Source: Trichosphaerium sp. ATCC 40318 (Eukaryota > Discosea > Flabellinia > Trichosidae). Taken from it: a DNA stretch of 64,000 bases. The notes beneath the pieces are model-generated. The model saw only the letters and a program-made list of their open reading frames with translations, had not been told where the DNA came from and ran no database searches. Both the position numbers and the translations under genes were made by a program. The DNA lies in contig JALMLS010000479.1 in the NCBI GenBank assembly GCA_038496445.1, positions 62,001 through 126,000 on the forward strand. The letters run 5' to 3'. Positions 46,027-58,296 of this stretch are shown one piece after another (position 1 is the stretch's first letter; the number at the start of each line of letters is the position of its first letter).

Positions 46027-48949
46027 ATGTCTACACAGGGTGATAGCAGCTATGTGGAGATGGATGACTCTAGTGGCACTACTCCTACGCAGATTTTGTT
46101 TTGTTAACAAGCTTGTAGATCAGCAGGATAGCGGTTCTGGCTCCAAATATTCTATTAACGCTGATCCAAACTCAAACGGAGCAAAAAGCTGTTTGTTGCG
46201 TTTAATCACCTACGGAATGCGTACGGACGCGTCAAAAACTTTGAGAGATACTACAGTAGCTCCCTCTAGTAGTAAAAGCTGGTCTAATCGGTTTCAGTTT
46301 CTTCTAGCATCTATAGGTAGGAGCATTACCCTACACACTTCATTCATCGCTTATACGTATTTTTAGGCTTTGCAGTTGGCATTGGGAACGTTTGGCGCTT
46401 TCCGTACATTGCTTATACCGTACGCGCTAAAAACGCGTTTTAAACCCAATAATTTAAAGTGTCAACTTAGTACGGCGGTGGAGCGTTTTTAATCCCTTAT
46501 ATATTGGCAATATGCTTCTTGGGTCTCCCTTTGTTCATGCTAGAGTTACTACTAGGGTAATGATTCTATATCACGCTTCAATCAGAGTTTTGTTTTTGTA
46601 CCCTTTTCGTTTCAAGCCAAATTCATTTCTTTGATAGGCAGTTAACACGCACTCACGCCACAGTACGTACCTCCTTGAGGATAAAAAAGGCTCTGAAGTT
46701 TGCTAAGACTATTTGATAAGGCGTCATGGCATAAAGTACATCATAGGCTAGCAGGGTTAGGGATGGCGACAGGTACTAGAGCAAAATGGAAGTGACATTT
46801 CAGCTAATTTACTTTTCAATAGGTGTGGTTTCTATCGTTGTAGGTTCTTACTATACTGTACTCCTTGGATGGTCTTTACTATACTTTGGACACTCTTTCA
46901 GGTACAGTGGATAGTGGGTTGACACGCATGTTGACTGGGTTTTTTTTCTAGATCTCCATTACCGTGGGCAGCTCCTTTTAATGTTACAACGAATGCGACA
47001 TATGCTCAATCATTTTTTGAGGATGATGTACTTCACTTGACATCATCCATTGGGAAAGTCACTATTCCCGACTGGCAACAAGTGCTCGCTTTATTGGCCG
47101 TAAGCATATTTGTTTTTGTCTGGTAAGAATTACAACAGGACACTAGTACAGGACAAGCAAACATTTGCGTTTGTTATGTTTTTTGTTTCATTTCTGTTTG
47201 CTTTTTTTTTTGTGAGTGCCAGTGCGCTTGGTGATTTCAAATATTGCTCATTTATTCCCCTCTAGTACAGTGAAAGGCACAAAAATACTTGGCAAGTAAG
47301 TTGCACGTGTTTGAATAGTACATTGTGGTAATTTTGCTGTTTGATAGGGTGGTACTTATTACAGTGATTACACCATATGTGCTCTTGGTACGGTGACTTT
47401 AGGTTTAGTTTGTTTATGCTTTTTTAGGTTGTATTGTTCTTTAGAGGTCAGATATCGTTTTTACCCAGCGGAATGCACTAACTTGAACAAATTAAGGTGT
47501 TACTTTGAAAGGCGCTGGGAATGGTATTCTTTTTTTTGTAAAACCTGATTTTTCGAAACTTGCAGACATAGAAGTATGGATACAGGCAACAACACAAGTA
47601 CTAAATTATTTCTTTGTTGTTGCGTATTGTGAAACAGTTGGTAGGTATTCTTTTCGCTTAGCCCTGGATTCGGTGTCATCACTCTCTATGGTAGTTGGAT
47701 GCCTGCTAAACAAAAATCAAAGATTGATATTTTTGTGATTGTCATCGTAAACTCCTTGACATCAATCTTTGCGGGCTTTGTTGTATTTGCAATATTAGGT
47801 CATTTAGCTCATGTCACTGGACGTCCAATTGACAGTGTAGCACAAGACGGACCTGGATTGGCTTTTATAGTATGTCACGTGAAAATTCACGTGTGTTTAT
47901 ACTAACTGTTTCCCTTTTGGGATGTAGGTTTATCCTGAAGCGCTAGCACTCATGCCTGGACGAAATTTCTTCGCTGTAGTGTTCTTCTTGATGTTGTTGA
48001 TGCTTGGCGTTGACAGCCAGTTTGGTTTTATGGAGAGTATAGTATACGCACTCACATCTGTGCCATTCCTCAAGGTAAGAATAAAATTGGAAAACCAAGT
48101 TGCTAAGTCTATTTTTGTTGAACTCACGTGATATATTTTTTTTAGAATTTAAAGGTGTATTGGGTGAGTCTTATAGTGACCTGTCTTTTATTCGTCGGTG
48201 GTATCATCTATACAACTGGTTCTGGGTTGTACTGGCTCGGTCTTTTTGATCACTTTGTACCTACTTTTGCTCTGATTGCTATGGGATTTTTAGAGTTCGT
48301 GGGTATTGCGTACGTGCCATAATTCCTTTTTAAGATGCGAACACGATATATTAACGCTGGCGTAGATGGATTTTCGGTGCAACCAATTTTTTCAATGAGG
48401 TAGAAAAGCAAACTGGTCAAAAGGCAAGTACACTCAACTCAATTAGTCTTTTTCAACATCATTCGCCAGCAAATATTCAATTTACTCTGTCGACCCACTA
48501 CTATGCGTCACTCGCAGAGCGGGTATTAAATAAGCTTTGAGTGCGCTTTGCGTTAACACTTTCAATACGTATGTATCTTAAAATAGCTAACCCTGTGTTC
48601 TGCAGTACTCGCGCGTATGGGCGTGGATTTGGATGTATATAGCTCCTGTAGTGCTATTAGTTCTAGGTGTAGCGACTGTGGTGAAAGAGATTCAAAAACC
48701 GTTTAAGGATATGCCTCAATGGGTACACAACCCTTTTTTATTATCAGTTTAACATTTTTTTGGAAGTACGCTAAATTGTTTTTCTCCTAGGCACTCGCTT
48801 TGGGCTGGATGGTTGCCATTATACCACTTGTAGTTATTTTCGTAGCTGCAGTAATGGGTAAACCATCATCCAAAGATAACTCTGATGGCGTACTCTCCAG
48901 AAATATTGCAAACGAATCAGACGAAGAAATACAACTTGAGGATATCTAA
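46027..48949 (+). CDS. Sodium:neurotransmitter symporter family (SLC6/NSS) transporter
   Basis: About fourteen exons. Exon 1 (46027-46072) gives MSTQGDSSYVEMDDS and exon 2 runs 46119-46316. The first transmembrane helix has the family hallmark GFAVGIGNVWRFPYIAYTYG, which forms part of the sodium and substrate sites, followed by GGAFLIPYILAICFLGLPLF. Later exons carry the extracellular segment with N-glycosylation-like sites (NVTTNATY), KGAGNGILFF, GVDSQFGFMESIVYAL and further hydrophobic helices. The C-terminus is cytosolic and acidic (NESDEEIQLEDI), stop at 48947. It should co-transport an amino acid or amine with Na+ across the plasma membrane; the substrate cannot be read from sequence. 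Not every junction in 46620-46790 and 48300-48600 was resolved. Confidence 0.88.
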
Positions 48950-49506
48950 GAAAAAAAAAGAACGCAAGCAGGCTTTTTTGTATTATTATAACGCTAGTGA
49001 ATCTACCGAAACACAATCTATTATTACATTCAAATATAGCATTATTTCATAGCACCTAACGCATTCCTTGAGCGGTTTTTTGTTATGTCAAGCGTTTTCA
49101 CATTTTCGTGTATTTTATTAAAAAACATCTTCTTGTTTGTGATTGTGTTGCCGCTAGTTTTTCTTTCTAAAGTTAAAATACAAATCTGGTAAATAGTTCT
49201 AATGACTACAAAACTAATCTATGGCTATTAATACAAAAGAGGCACGTGACGTAATATCAAAAGGGTTGTAAAAAAATAAATGAAAAAAAAATTTACAAGC
49301 TTCCACAACTGTGTTTATTGTAGTTGTGTATGTGCACTAAATTGAACCGGTTCTTACAATATTACAAAAAGTCGGTTATATTATGTACAAAAAAAGCAAC
49401 TTTTTTCTAGTATTACAAGCCTTACACTGTTGTTTTCGGTACTTCTCTTTTCTGGGGTGTCTTTTTTTTGCGGGTTTTATTGGTACAAAGACCCGCTAGC
49501 TCATTC
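48950..49506. other. 3' spacer between convergent genes
   Basis: 3' flanks of the transporter gene and of the minus-strand gene at 49507. CACGTG at about 49243. Nothing else recognised. Confidence 0.4.
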
Positions 49507-50447
49507 TTACGTTTCTCTACTATCTTCATCTTCCTTTGTTCCATTTGTAACAGGCGGGAACACCATTACTACAAAGTGCTTTGTATAGTGGGTATAGTAC
49601 CGACTCCCATTGTACTCTCTAAAGCCAGTTTTGAGTTGATAAGGGCCATTTGATATCGCCGATTTTAGTATTGCCAGCTTCTTTGAGTCTTCAGCTCTCC
49701 CACGAGGTATTCTGCGTACGCTGAATCTTCCTTCTATGTTTAATATTACTATAACTCATCGCTTTTGCGTTTATCACGTGGGTACGTACCGAATCTTTTG
49801 AGTACTCCCTTCAAAGGAACATTGAAATTCGGTTTTGAAGTTTCGTGCAAATTGTTTTTCAAAGACGGACTCAGAAGATCACTAATGGATAGACCGTGCT
49901 TTCGTCGTTGTATCTTGGATACTTGATGATGCGTTTTATCAAGTTTAAACGTTGTTGGAGGAACTAAAGGGTCGAGCATGAGGAGCTGTTGGCTGTTTGG
50001 ATACCTTGTCATTTGTTGACTGAAAAAAGAAATTTCTGTTTCACTTGCTGAAACTTATTCTTTCACAGATGATGCGCTTGCTCTATAAAATATTCTCAAG
50101 GTACAAATATGTGCATTGCATAACGTGACAGAGCTATAGTTTGCCCTGATTTGCTCACACACTTTTTCAGATTTTCGAACAAAAAAAAATTTATTTCTCC
50201 GTATAATTTTTTGAAAACATGCTCATTTTCGTCATCTGGCGAGTTGCAGCAACTTTCGTAACTTCGAAACAGGACCGTAAATGAAACTTACGATTATACC
50301 ACGGCTCTTGATAAAACGTGATTCGCTATGGACCGTCACAGATTGATCTACTAAACTTGTACGTTTAAACTGTTTACAACGTTGTTGTATCTTCATTCTT
50401 AGCCGACTTAGGTCTACTGTAGACTCTATAGTGGGTCTATACTCCAT
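49507..50447 (-). CDS. Unidentified basic protein, probably multi-exon
   Basis: Three coding blocks are visible on the minus strand. 50447-50292 encodes MEYRPTIESTVDLSRLRMKI, a short basic region. 50019-49790 encodes QQLLMLDPLVPPTTFKLDKT and HGLSISDLLSPSLKNN. 49733-49507 encodes EGRFSVRRIPRGRAEDSKKL and ends EDEDSRET. The second and third blocks join in phase over a GTACGT intron. The first does not join the second in phase with the sites I can see, so a small middle exon is missing from this model or the first block is a separate gene. No domain recognised. Confidence 0.45.
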
Positions 50448-51485
50448 TCCTGTGGCTAGCAAAAGTCACGTGGAATTATATTTTTAAGTTTACGGGTGTT
50501 TGTTCAAGATGTGAAAAAAGCAAAGTCGGTAAAGATCTATGCTTTTTTTACATTTTAGAACTTGTTTGAAACGGCGGATATTAAGAATGACCGAGTTCAC
50601 AACACAGGTTTTAGTGTATTGCGAAAATACAATATTTTTAGCCAAATTTCCTTTTGTAGATTCCAATACCTCAAATAGTGCGTCTGTTGGTTTTATCACG
50701 TGATAAAAGGCAAACTGCGGTAATTCGATATTCAAAACAATTAACTATGTCGCCATTAACGTCACCAATTGTTCATACTACTAACCCTGTTAGGCACTGT
50801 TGAAGAGTAAAATATCGAGCGGCTTTCGTGAAACAACCTCCAAAATAGTAAGTATTAGTAATGTGTAAACTAGCAGCGTTGTGGAAGTTTATTACATTTT
50901 TTCCTCACACCTGCTTTCGCTTCTTTGGCTACTAATGATTTATTCCATAAAAGTCAAAACAACGCAGTATGCCATGAATATCGAATTAATTGGGCGAACC
51001 GGAGTATTCTAAGCCACAAGCAAAGTGTAATTTTCGAAATAAACAGCTTACACATTTTGTTATCAACTTATACTAAACTATTCAATGGTAACAAACTAAG
51101 ATAAATGGTATCGCCCAAGTAGTGTTTCTTTTTGATGGAATAAATCAAAACCGCTGTAATAGTAATAGATAATCTCTCGCACGCGAAAAAGCTCCAATTT
51201 TCCGCGTTCAATTTTTGTTGAAACACATTTTACGTTGCAGTATGCAGGTCTATGAGCGTACCCTCTGTATCAATTGCACAAGTCAATTACAAGTTATTTC
51301 ACTACCACGTGTACACGTTGCCCCTGAGACTCATGTCAGCTGCTGCCTGTCTCTAGCCGGTTTTCAGACTCGCTCATTTATACTCAAGCCTAATTGATGG
51401 TGACGCTTCGGCTCAGGGTAGATTAATCGTGAGTAATTAAGTGTCATTTTCTACAGTCCTGCTGTAAAACTTTAACAATTACATC
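50448..51485. other. Spacer, no gene recognised
   Basis: A minus-strand frame at 50490-50735 lacks an ATG and was not accepted. CACGTG at about 50467, 50695 and 51307. Confidence 0.35.
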
Positions 51486-52339
51486 ATGAGCTTCTCTGGC
51501 TTTAAATTAGAACGAGCACTCGCGTAATACAGTAAGAACCACACAGATATATTCAACACAAGTACGAAATAACAAGATGACATTCTTAAAAGACCTCGAA
51601 AGTGTAGTGAAGCAAGCTAATACAAGCCTCGTAAATCATCTCGACCAACTTCTTTTGGAAGCCATCCAATGAACATAAATTAGAGTACATTCAAAATTAC
51701 ACGTGTGTTGTGGTTTCGTTTCTCTAATGCACAACAAGTACGCAACAAACGCATGGTAATGAGCTTAATATAATGAACTTGATTTTCCTCCAGAGATTAT
51801 TTCAAGTATATTTATCGTACTGGGGCTCGTGATAGATTCTCTATTGCTCAATCATGTCATGTGATGGCTGATATTATACATGATATTGTTGGATATAAAA
51901 AAGTTCATCACCATTCTGTACTACACATTTTAAAGATCAGGCAATACAAAGGTGTCATGAACAACACATCAATTCAAATACACGAAAGATAATAAGTACT
52001 CAAAGGTGTTCATACCATCAACCTTGGTGGTACACCAGTTACAGATAAAGGCATAAAAGCGCTCAAAAGTGTTCATACAATTTACCTTCCTAGAAAATCA
52101 GTAACAGATAAAGTATTAAAGTACTCAAAGGTGTCCATACCATTGACTTGTATGGCACATTAGTTACAGATAGAGGTATTAAAACACTTAAAGGTGTTCA
52201 TGCAATTGACCTTTATGGCACATCAGTTTCAGACGAGGGCATCAAAGCACTAAAAGGCGTTCACACTATTGGTGTCAAGAGTTGCTCAAATGTGACAAAT
52301 GAGTATATTAGAATCTCCCATGTAACTATAAAGCAATAA
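51486..52339 (+). pseudogene. Decayed F-box/LRR gene
   Basis: The start reads MSFSGFKLERALA and then a stop, matching MSFAGVSIEQVLTYY of the intact copy at 45289. Further on, with several stops and frame changes, NTSLVNHLDQLLLEAIQ, an F-box remnant (DFPPEIIS) and repeats such as GVHTINLGGTPVTDKGIKAL and GVHAIDLYGTSVSDEGIKAL can be read. It lies directly upstream of a second, less decayed copy, in tandem. Confidence 0.75.
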
Positions 52340-52656
52340 CTCATGTAAATTGAGGTTAACTTTTAGATAAAGCACGTAACAGCATGTTGGCTTCCGTCAC
52401 AGCTGAAGCTAACTGGCGCTAGAATATTGTTTGATTTGTTGATAGTCTAGTGAGCCAAGTGCTAGTTGGACATTGAATTTCAGTGCATTGCCTATGTACA
52501 CTTGAGATACAATAATAACACGAATGTTGGGTATCACGTGATGTATCTTTGTTGAAGAAGAGTTCAGTTTTATTGAAGACGTTTTGCAAAAAGGGTTTGC
52601 CTGGCAAATTCAAAAATGAGAATATCTCATTATCTCGGTGTATACAACGAATTACA

Positions 52657-54272
52657 ATGAGCTTTGCAGGTGTTTCGATAGAACAAGTGTTGACGTATTA
52701 TCGCAATCATCATTTAGAAGCGTTTAGTAAACTTACTGCGAATAAGCAGTCAACACTCACAAAACAGGTTGAAACAGTACTAAACGCATCAAATACAAGC
52801 CTGGTACAACAATTGGATCAGATTTTGTTTAAACATGCAGATAATGACGTAAACACAATCAAACAAAACACAAGGCATCCTACAACGCTTAATTCACCAA
52901 AACACAAACAAATACAAAAGTACGTCTTCCAAAACGTTTTGTTATTTATCGTTTCCTCATGTCGTTTTGTTATTTACCAAAAAAAACTTAGAACAAATAA
53001 TCACGTGATTGACAAAGAACCAAATATTCTTGATCTTCCTCCAGAGATTATTTCAAGTATCATTGAGTATGTAAAAGATAGGTTCAAGGTTGCTCAAACA
53101 TGTCAGTTGATGGCAGATATCATTCATGATATTGTTGGATATGACCGTATCTTTTTAAACAATGTTCAAGATATCTTGAAGATAAGAGAGTACAAGGGAA
53201 TTATGGATAATACTTTGGTTGGTTTGTATGGTATGACACAGAATACGTTGTATTCAATGCTATTTGGATGCCGCAAGATCATCACACATCATGGGGCTGT
53301 GAGTACAATCAATGATAGTGATCTTAAAGCACTTTCAGGAGTCCATACAATAAGTATGCTTTACTGCAACATGTTTCAGATGAAGGTATAAAAGCGTTGA
53401 AAGGTGTACACGAAGTTCGTATTGCTGGTTGTCCTAAAGTGACAGATGAGGGCATTAAAGCATTAAAGGGTGCATATAAAATTGATGTTACGGACACTCA
53501 AGTCACAGATGAAGGTTTAAAAGCACTCAAAGGTGTTCATACAATTAATCTTCGCTTTTGTCATAATGTGACAGATCAAGGTATAAAATATTTAAAGGGT
53601 GTACATACTATAGCACTGTGTAAAACTGGAGTTACAGATGAAGGCCTACAAGCTCTGAAAGATGTACATGAAATCGTCCTGTGTAGTTGTGAAGGTTTTA
53701 CAGCTGAAGGTATCAAAGCAATCAAAAACGTACATACTATCCACCTCGCGGATACTGCAGTCACAGATGAAGGTTTAAAAGCGCTCAAAGGTGTTCATAC
53801 AATTAATCTTTCCTTTTGTCATAATGTGACAGATCAAGGTATAAAATATTTAAAGGGTGTACATAATATAGCACTGCGTAACAATGGAGTTACAGATGAA
53901 GGCCTAAAAGCTCTGAAAGATGTACATGAAATCAACCTTAGTCATTGTGAAGGTTTTACAGCTGAAGGTATCAAAGCACTCAAAAACGTACATACTATCG
54001 ACCTCGCAGATACTGCAGTTACAGATGAAGGCATAAAAGCTCTCAAAAACGTCCATACCATCAATCTCATGAACTGTAAACACATTACAGATGACGGTAT
54101 TAAAGCATTAAAAGGTGTTCATACCATTAACCTCAATAACACTTCAGTTACAGATGAAGGAGTCAAAGCACTCAAAGGTGTATTTGAGATTACTCTTTAT
54201 GCATGTAAGAATGTGACAATGTGACAGACGGAAGGCATCAAAGTACTTGAACATGTTAATGTTTACAACTGA
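52657..54272 (+). pseudogene. Frameshifted F-box/LRR gene, inverted duplicate of the 43935-45289 gene
   Basis: Same two-exon layout (52657-52919 and from 52992) and near-identical N-terminus, F-box and intron. Near 53365 one A is missing from TACTGCAAACATG, shifting the frame, and a stop follows at about 53390. At about 54205 an 8-base tandem duplication (AATGTGAC) plus one extra G restores length but introduces a TGA at 54222. Relative to the intact copy it also gained an 86-residue block of repeats. Unless the DNA is misassembled or misread, it cannot make the full protein, though a 230-residue F-box-only product is possible. Confidence 0.75.
53511..54026 (+). repeat. 258-base in-frame tandem duplication of LRR units
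   Basis: The block beginning GAAGGTTTAAAAGCACTCAA at 53511 is repeated with few changes from 53769, a period of 258 bases, or 86 codons. It covers LRR units that occur once in the intact paralogue at 43935-45289. Confidence 0.7.
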
Positions 54273-54543
54273 ACTTGAACTGACATCGTTCACTACAATG
54301 TCCATGGAAGCTCAATTAAGCATTGTAATTAAACTATGTTCTTTTTCCATTTGGATAAACTAATTATTTGATGGTTTTGTATTTAGGGTGTCTATTTGTC
54401 ATGCATGCATGAACAACAGAAGGTTGATCGATGTTGACTACTCCATCTACCATTTACAAACATGTAGAACTAAACACTTAAGTCAAATATAAACCACAAC
54501 TTTGAATGAGGAGCACAAAAACATGCATAGAAACAAAAACAAA

Positions 54544-54961
54544 TCACAACTTGAGTACAACTACTGAAACTCTTGTAGTCATACAACGTTTAATGAAGAT
54601 TTTAGACTTTTCTATTTGATGCAAGTTCTTTGCAACAGAACGTGATTGTACAGCATCATTGTCATCCAGGTAATTTCTAAGGTGCAAGGACGTTAAAGTG
54701 GTTAGCAGTACTTTAAAACAAATACTACACGACAGTTTGTGTACGCAAAAAGCAGTACATGCTACAACCTTTCGTTGAATAGGTAAATGAAAACTGTCAT
54801 GCCTACAACTTATCTTTGCAGCTTTGTCACACACGTTGTGGTGTTTTAGTAAGAGCTACTTGTACATACTTACATTTCACAGCTTTAAAGACATCAATCA
54901 ATTTTGGAAGAAACTCAACCACGTGACCAAGTTTGTTTTTACTTACTGTCCTCCATTGCAT
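54544..54961 (-). CDS. Small unidentified protein, three exons
   Basis: Exons 54961-54947, 54913-54874 and 54821-54544 join in phase to 110 residues, starting MQWRTFLPKLIDVFKAVK and ending TTRVSVVVLKL. The middle (LRNYLDDNDAVQSRSVAKNL) is probably helical. No recognised domain. A short intron-like segment (GTACAC...TGTAG) within the last exon could also be spliced. Support comes only from splice sites and an open frame. Confidence 0.4.
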
Positions 54962-55104
54962 TGAGTTAGGTTGTTATTTTTTTTACAATCGAAAAATGCA
55001 ACTGATGCTGGATATCTTAGTTCTCATCACTAACTTCAAGATACAAGTAGCAACTTCTTTTCGAACAATTTAATAATCAAACAACTGTAGTGACTGGTAG
55101 GACA

Positions 55105-55382
55105 ATGATCTCAGGTGCTGACCCTGGCCACCAAGTAAGTATATTTTATGTTTTGAAAGAGCCCCTTGGTAGCGCCAAAGCGAGATTTTGGTATTGTTAC
55201 TGCAATTTTAGGCGTACACTCTACGCTGCACAGAACAAATCACAGCTTGTCAAACGCGTTTACCTTCGCTTCAATTGCGGCCATACAAACAAGTAATAAC
55301 GACTTTAAAAGAACGCGTTGCATTCATATTTAGTTATCGAAGTGTTACCAAGCGTTTGTACATTAAACTTGCACTAAAGTAA
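55105..55382 (+). CDS. Possible 66-residue protein
   Basis: Two exons, 55105-55134 and 55212-55382, separated by a GTAAGT...TTTTAG intron, give MISGADPGHQAYTLRCTEQI and a basic C-terminus. No similarity recognised. Listed because the splice sites are good and the frame closes properly; it could be chance. Confidence 0.25.
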
Positions 55383-55603
55383 CAAATATAGGTGTTCTGA
55401 GTGTAAAGTTGAGACGGTGGAACAACACATACTCGTTAATTAAGAAAAACGCGCCTATTGTAACCTTGAATATTCCCAAGTTTGCGCAAACAAAGTCGTG
55501 GCATATAAAAGCACGTGACCAAACAATTGAAATTTAAGCGTAGATTTGAGGTGAAAAGAAATTGCAAGGCAAAAACACTTGGCTTCATTTGTAACATTTT
55601 AAA

Positions 55604-57057
55604 ATGGTGTTTGGCATAGTTTTGGGCGTATTGGCTTGCGTTGGCGTAGCAGCTATCTTTGCATTCGCTTACCCTTGGTTGGCGGTAGCTATGAAAAAAG
55701 GATCCGGTGTTGGAAAATACTCTCGCAGTGATGCTTGGGCAGGTACTGAGCGAATTATATAACTTGAGAACATGAGCAAGAAATTTTTTTTTGTTTTCCC
55801 ATTTATCGTTTACCCACATATTATAGTCATCACCGGTGGCTCTGATGGTATTGGAAAAGAGTTTGCTTTCCAACTCGCCGCCAAAGGGTTTAACATCCTT
55901 TTGGTTAGTAGAACCATGAGTAAATTGCAAGCAGTTCAAGAGGAAGTCAGTACGTACCGCACAAAACGCGTTTCGAACGAAATTTTGGAAGTAGGCTGTA
56001 AAAACGCGTATTAACAACGCCATATAGTTTCTCGCTCAGGCGACGTCAGTTGCGAAGTGGTACAAATCGACCTCTCGTCTGCCGACAAATCTGACTACGA
56101 CCGCGTATCACGCGCCATGTCAGGCAAGGATATCGCTATCTTGAGTACGTAGAACGCTATTACCGCCTTTTACGAGTCGTTACTTACCAAAAAAACAGTT
56201 AACAACGCTGGATTGTCTTACAAATACCCTTGCACGATTGAAGAGTTGGATGAGAACCTAATGGATAACATTCTAAAGGTTAACGTACTAGCCCTCACAA
56301 AAATGTGCCGTATTGCTATGCCTCACATTCGCAGCCCTGGTTTGATCCTAAACATCAGTTCTGTACGCACTCGTTCATATTTTTTTGTTCTTCAAACGAA
56401 GATGCTTGTTTCTCTTCTTTATCGTTTCTGACAGCGTCGTTAGGGCAGTGGAATCTCTCCAGTACCTCTATTGAGTATGTTGCATCACCATAGAGTATTA
56501 GAGAAGTCTTGTTAACTTTTTTTTAAACAGATGTCTACGCTGCCTCCAAAACATACGTAAACTACTTCTCTCTTGCACTCAATGCTGAGTACGTCTAATT
56601 CAACGCCGTTAAAATACTCACTACGAAACACAGGTACAAACACAAAGGAATTAGAGTTGAATCTTTGACACCTATGTTTATCGTACGTAACAAATACTTT
56701 CCTCACACCAAGCTATTGATACTAACATTCATTCTTCTTGCAGGCCACAAAACTGTCTGGTATGAAGCCTAGACCACCAAAGGTACCTTCACCAGAAACC
56801 TTCGTAAAGAGTGCTTTGAGCAAGATTGGTGCTGCTCTTGTACACGCCGGCTACGACAACCACGACTCACAACTGTATCCTCCCTGAATTTTTTTTTCTT
56901 TGATTTCTTTGCACTAATTTTCTGAAATGTCACGCATTTTTCTTTGACACAAAAAAGTATCTTGGCAAACCACTCATTCATCCCTACCAGCGTAAAAGTA
57001 TCTCAGGGCCACAAGATCTCCAAAAAGATAAGAAAACGCTACGACCAAAAAAAATAG
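55604..57057 (+). CDS. Very-long-chain 3-ketoacyl-CoA reductase type short-chain dehydrogenase (HSD17B12/KAR family)
   Basis: Nine exons (55604-55742, 55827-55949, 56040-56144, 56199-56362, 56444-56474, 56531-56588, 56634-56682, 56744-56874, 56958-57057) give 299 residues. An N-terminal hydrophobic helix ([20 protein letters not shown]) anchors it, most likely in the ER. NADPH site: [19 protein letters not shown]. Then NNAGLSY, the catalytic Ser in [15 protein letters not shown], and the catalytic YAASK motif. The family-specific tail [18 protein letters not shown] and a basic C-terminus ([11 protein letters not shown]) resemble ER retention signals. Known role of the family: reduction of 3-ketoacyl-CoA in very-long-chain fatty-acid elongation. 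All catalytic residues are present. Confidence 0.88.
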
Positions 57058-57212
57058 AGTTAAATAAAAACAAAACAACTTTGTTTGCTCCCCCCACTAC
57101 AAACAATCGTTCACCTCGCATTAAACCAAACGTCAATGTACCAAGCAATTTTTGCTTTCTCTTTTTTTTTTTTATTTCTTGACCGCAATGGAGGTCAAGC
57201 AAAAGTACAATT

Positions 57213-57941
57213 CTAAGCCCCGTGTATCTTGATCTTGTCCTTTTTGCAAATGCCGTTTGAAGTGAAGAATTCAACGAGTTTGTCACGTTGATCACCAGTG
57301 AGCTGGATGACAGGTCCGACGCCAGTATCTTGCTTCACACAACCGTTGCAGGAGAACTTCTACAGACAAAGAGTGAGTATGTGATCGTCGTGTAAGAGGA
57401 GAAAAGAAACAACGCAATATGTGGTGAATTATCAGCGCTTCGCCCCCACAATGCGGTGTGCACTTCTATGGATGAAGGGAAGCGTAGTGTGAGGGTAACA
57501 CGCGTGTAGATTAAACAAATAACAAGCAGAAAATTGTTTTTAGACAAAGGGGATAGTGAGTCAATGCAATTTTTAGTCTAACGCCGATATAGAAAGTATT
57601 TTTTAGAAGGATCTACAGTACTACCTGCAAATCGCGTTCGAAGGCGTACAAAGGTGCCCCAGGGTACAAATCATGGTAAAGTGGTTTGTGTAGGCTTTTT
57701 TAAAAGCAAAAAGGAAAAGTAGAACGCGCAAAGCGAAGATACGTACTTTCTTCACAGCTTTAACTACTCTTTCAAGGTTAAGCTTCGCAGGGAGTCCTTC
57801 TACAGTAGTGACAGCTTTTCGCGTGGTTCTCTGCTTGATTCTTATGTGTACATAGCCTTCTTTCGAGGTGCTATTACCAAACTCTTCAGCGTCTGCAAAG
57901 GGATCTTTCTTATCGAGGTTTAGGATGTTACCTCCGCTCAT
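57213..57941 (-). CDS. Translation initiation factor eIF1 (SUI1)
   Basis: Two exons (57941-57747 and 57359-57213) give 113 residues, the usual eIF1 length. The start ATG at 57941 gives MSGGNILNLDKKDPFADAEE, matching the family's conserved DPFADA near the N-terminus. Core motifs: HIRIKQRTTRKAVTTVEGL, KAVKKKFSCNGCV across the junction, and VIQLTGDQRDKLVEF, ending KIKIHGA. eIF1 binds the 40S subunit near the P site and guards start-codon choice. The intron is long for this window (387 bases). The frame stays open upstream to 58073, but that part is unlike eIF1. Confidence 0.93.
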
Positions 57942-58296
57942 ACACTCCTGGATGTCTATGTGTTTTATTTTTTGATTAGCTGTTTTTGGTCCCGACCGAA
58001 AAATCAGCCTTCGTTGACCGAATTTGTTAAAAAGTTTTCTTCCATCTACGCGTACGCTACAAGTGGAGTTCAAAACGATAAAGGGTTCAACCGAAACGGG
58101 TTTTTTAATCAGTTTCTCATCGGTGAATAGGAAGCCTGCTCAATCTAACCTTGTTTTCGCCGTTATTACCATTTACTGTACGTTTTAAAGTGTCCAATTT
58201 TCTTTGCCTTTTCAAACAACCCAATTAACGAAATTGGTTGCTTTTTGTGTTGCTTGCGTTGTGTGTAGCATACTAATAGCCTGTAGAGTCGTTTGT

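Noticed and set aside
50490-50735. Minus-strand ORF of 81 codons
   Set aside because: No ATG start and no acceptor that would make it an exon of the neighbouring gene in phase.
52549-53391. Reading the first part of the right-hand F-box copy as one uninterrupted 280-codon ORF
   Set aside because: The segment 52920-52991 has intron signals and differs from its duplicate by poly-A length. The open frame across it is coincidental.
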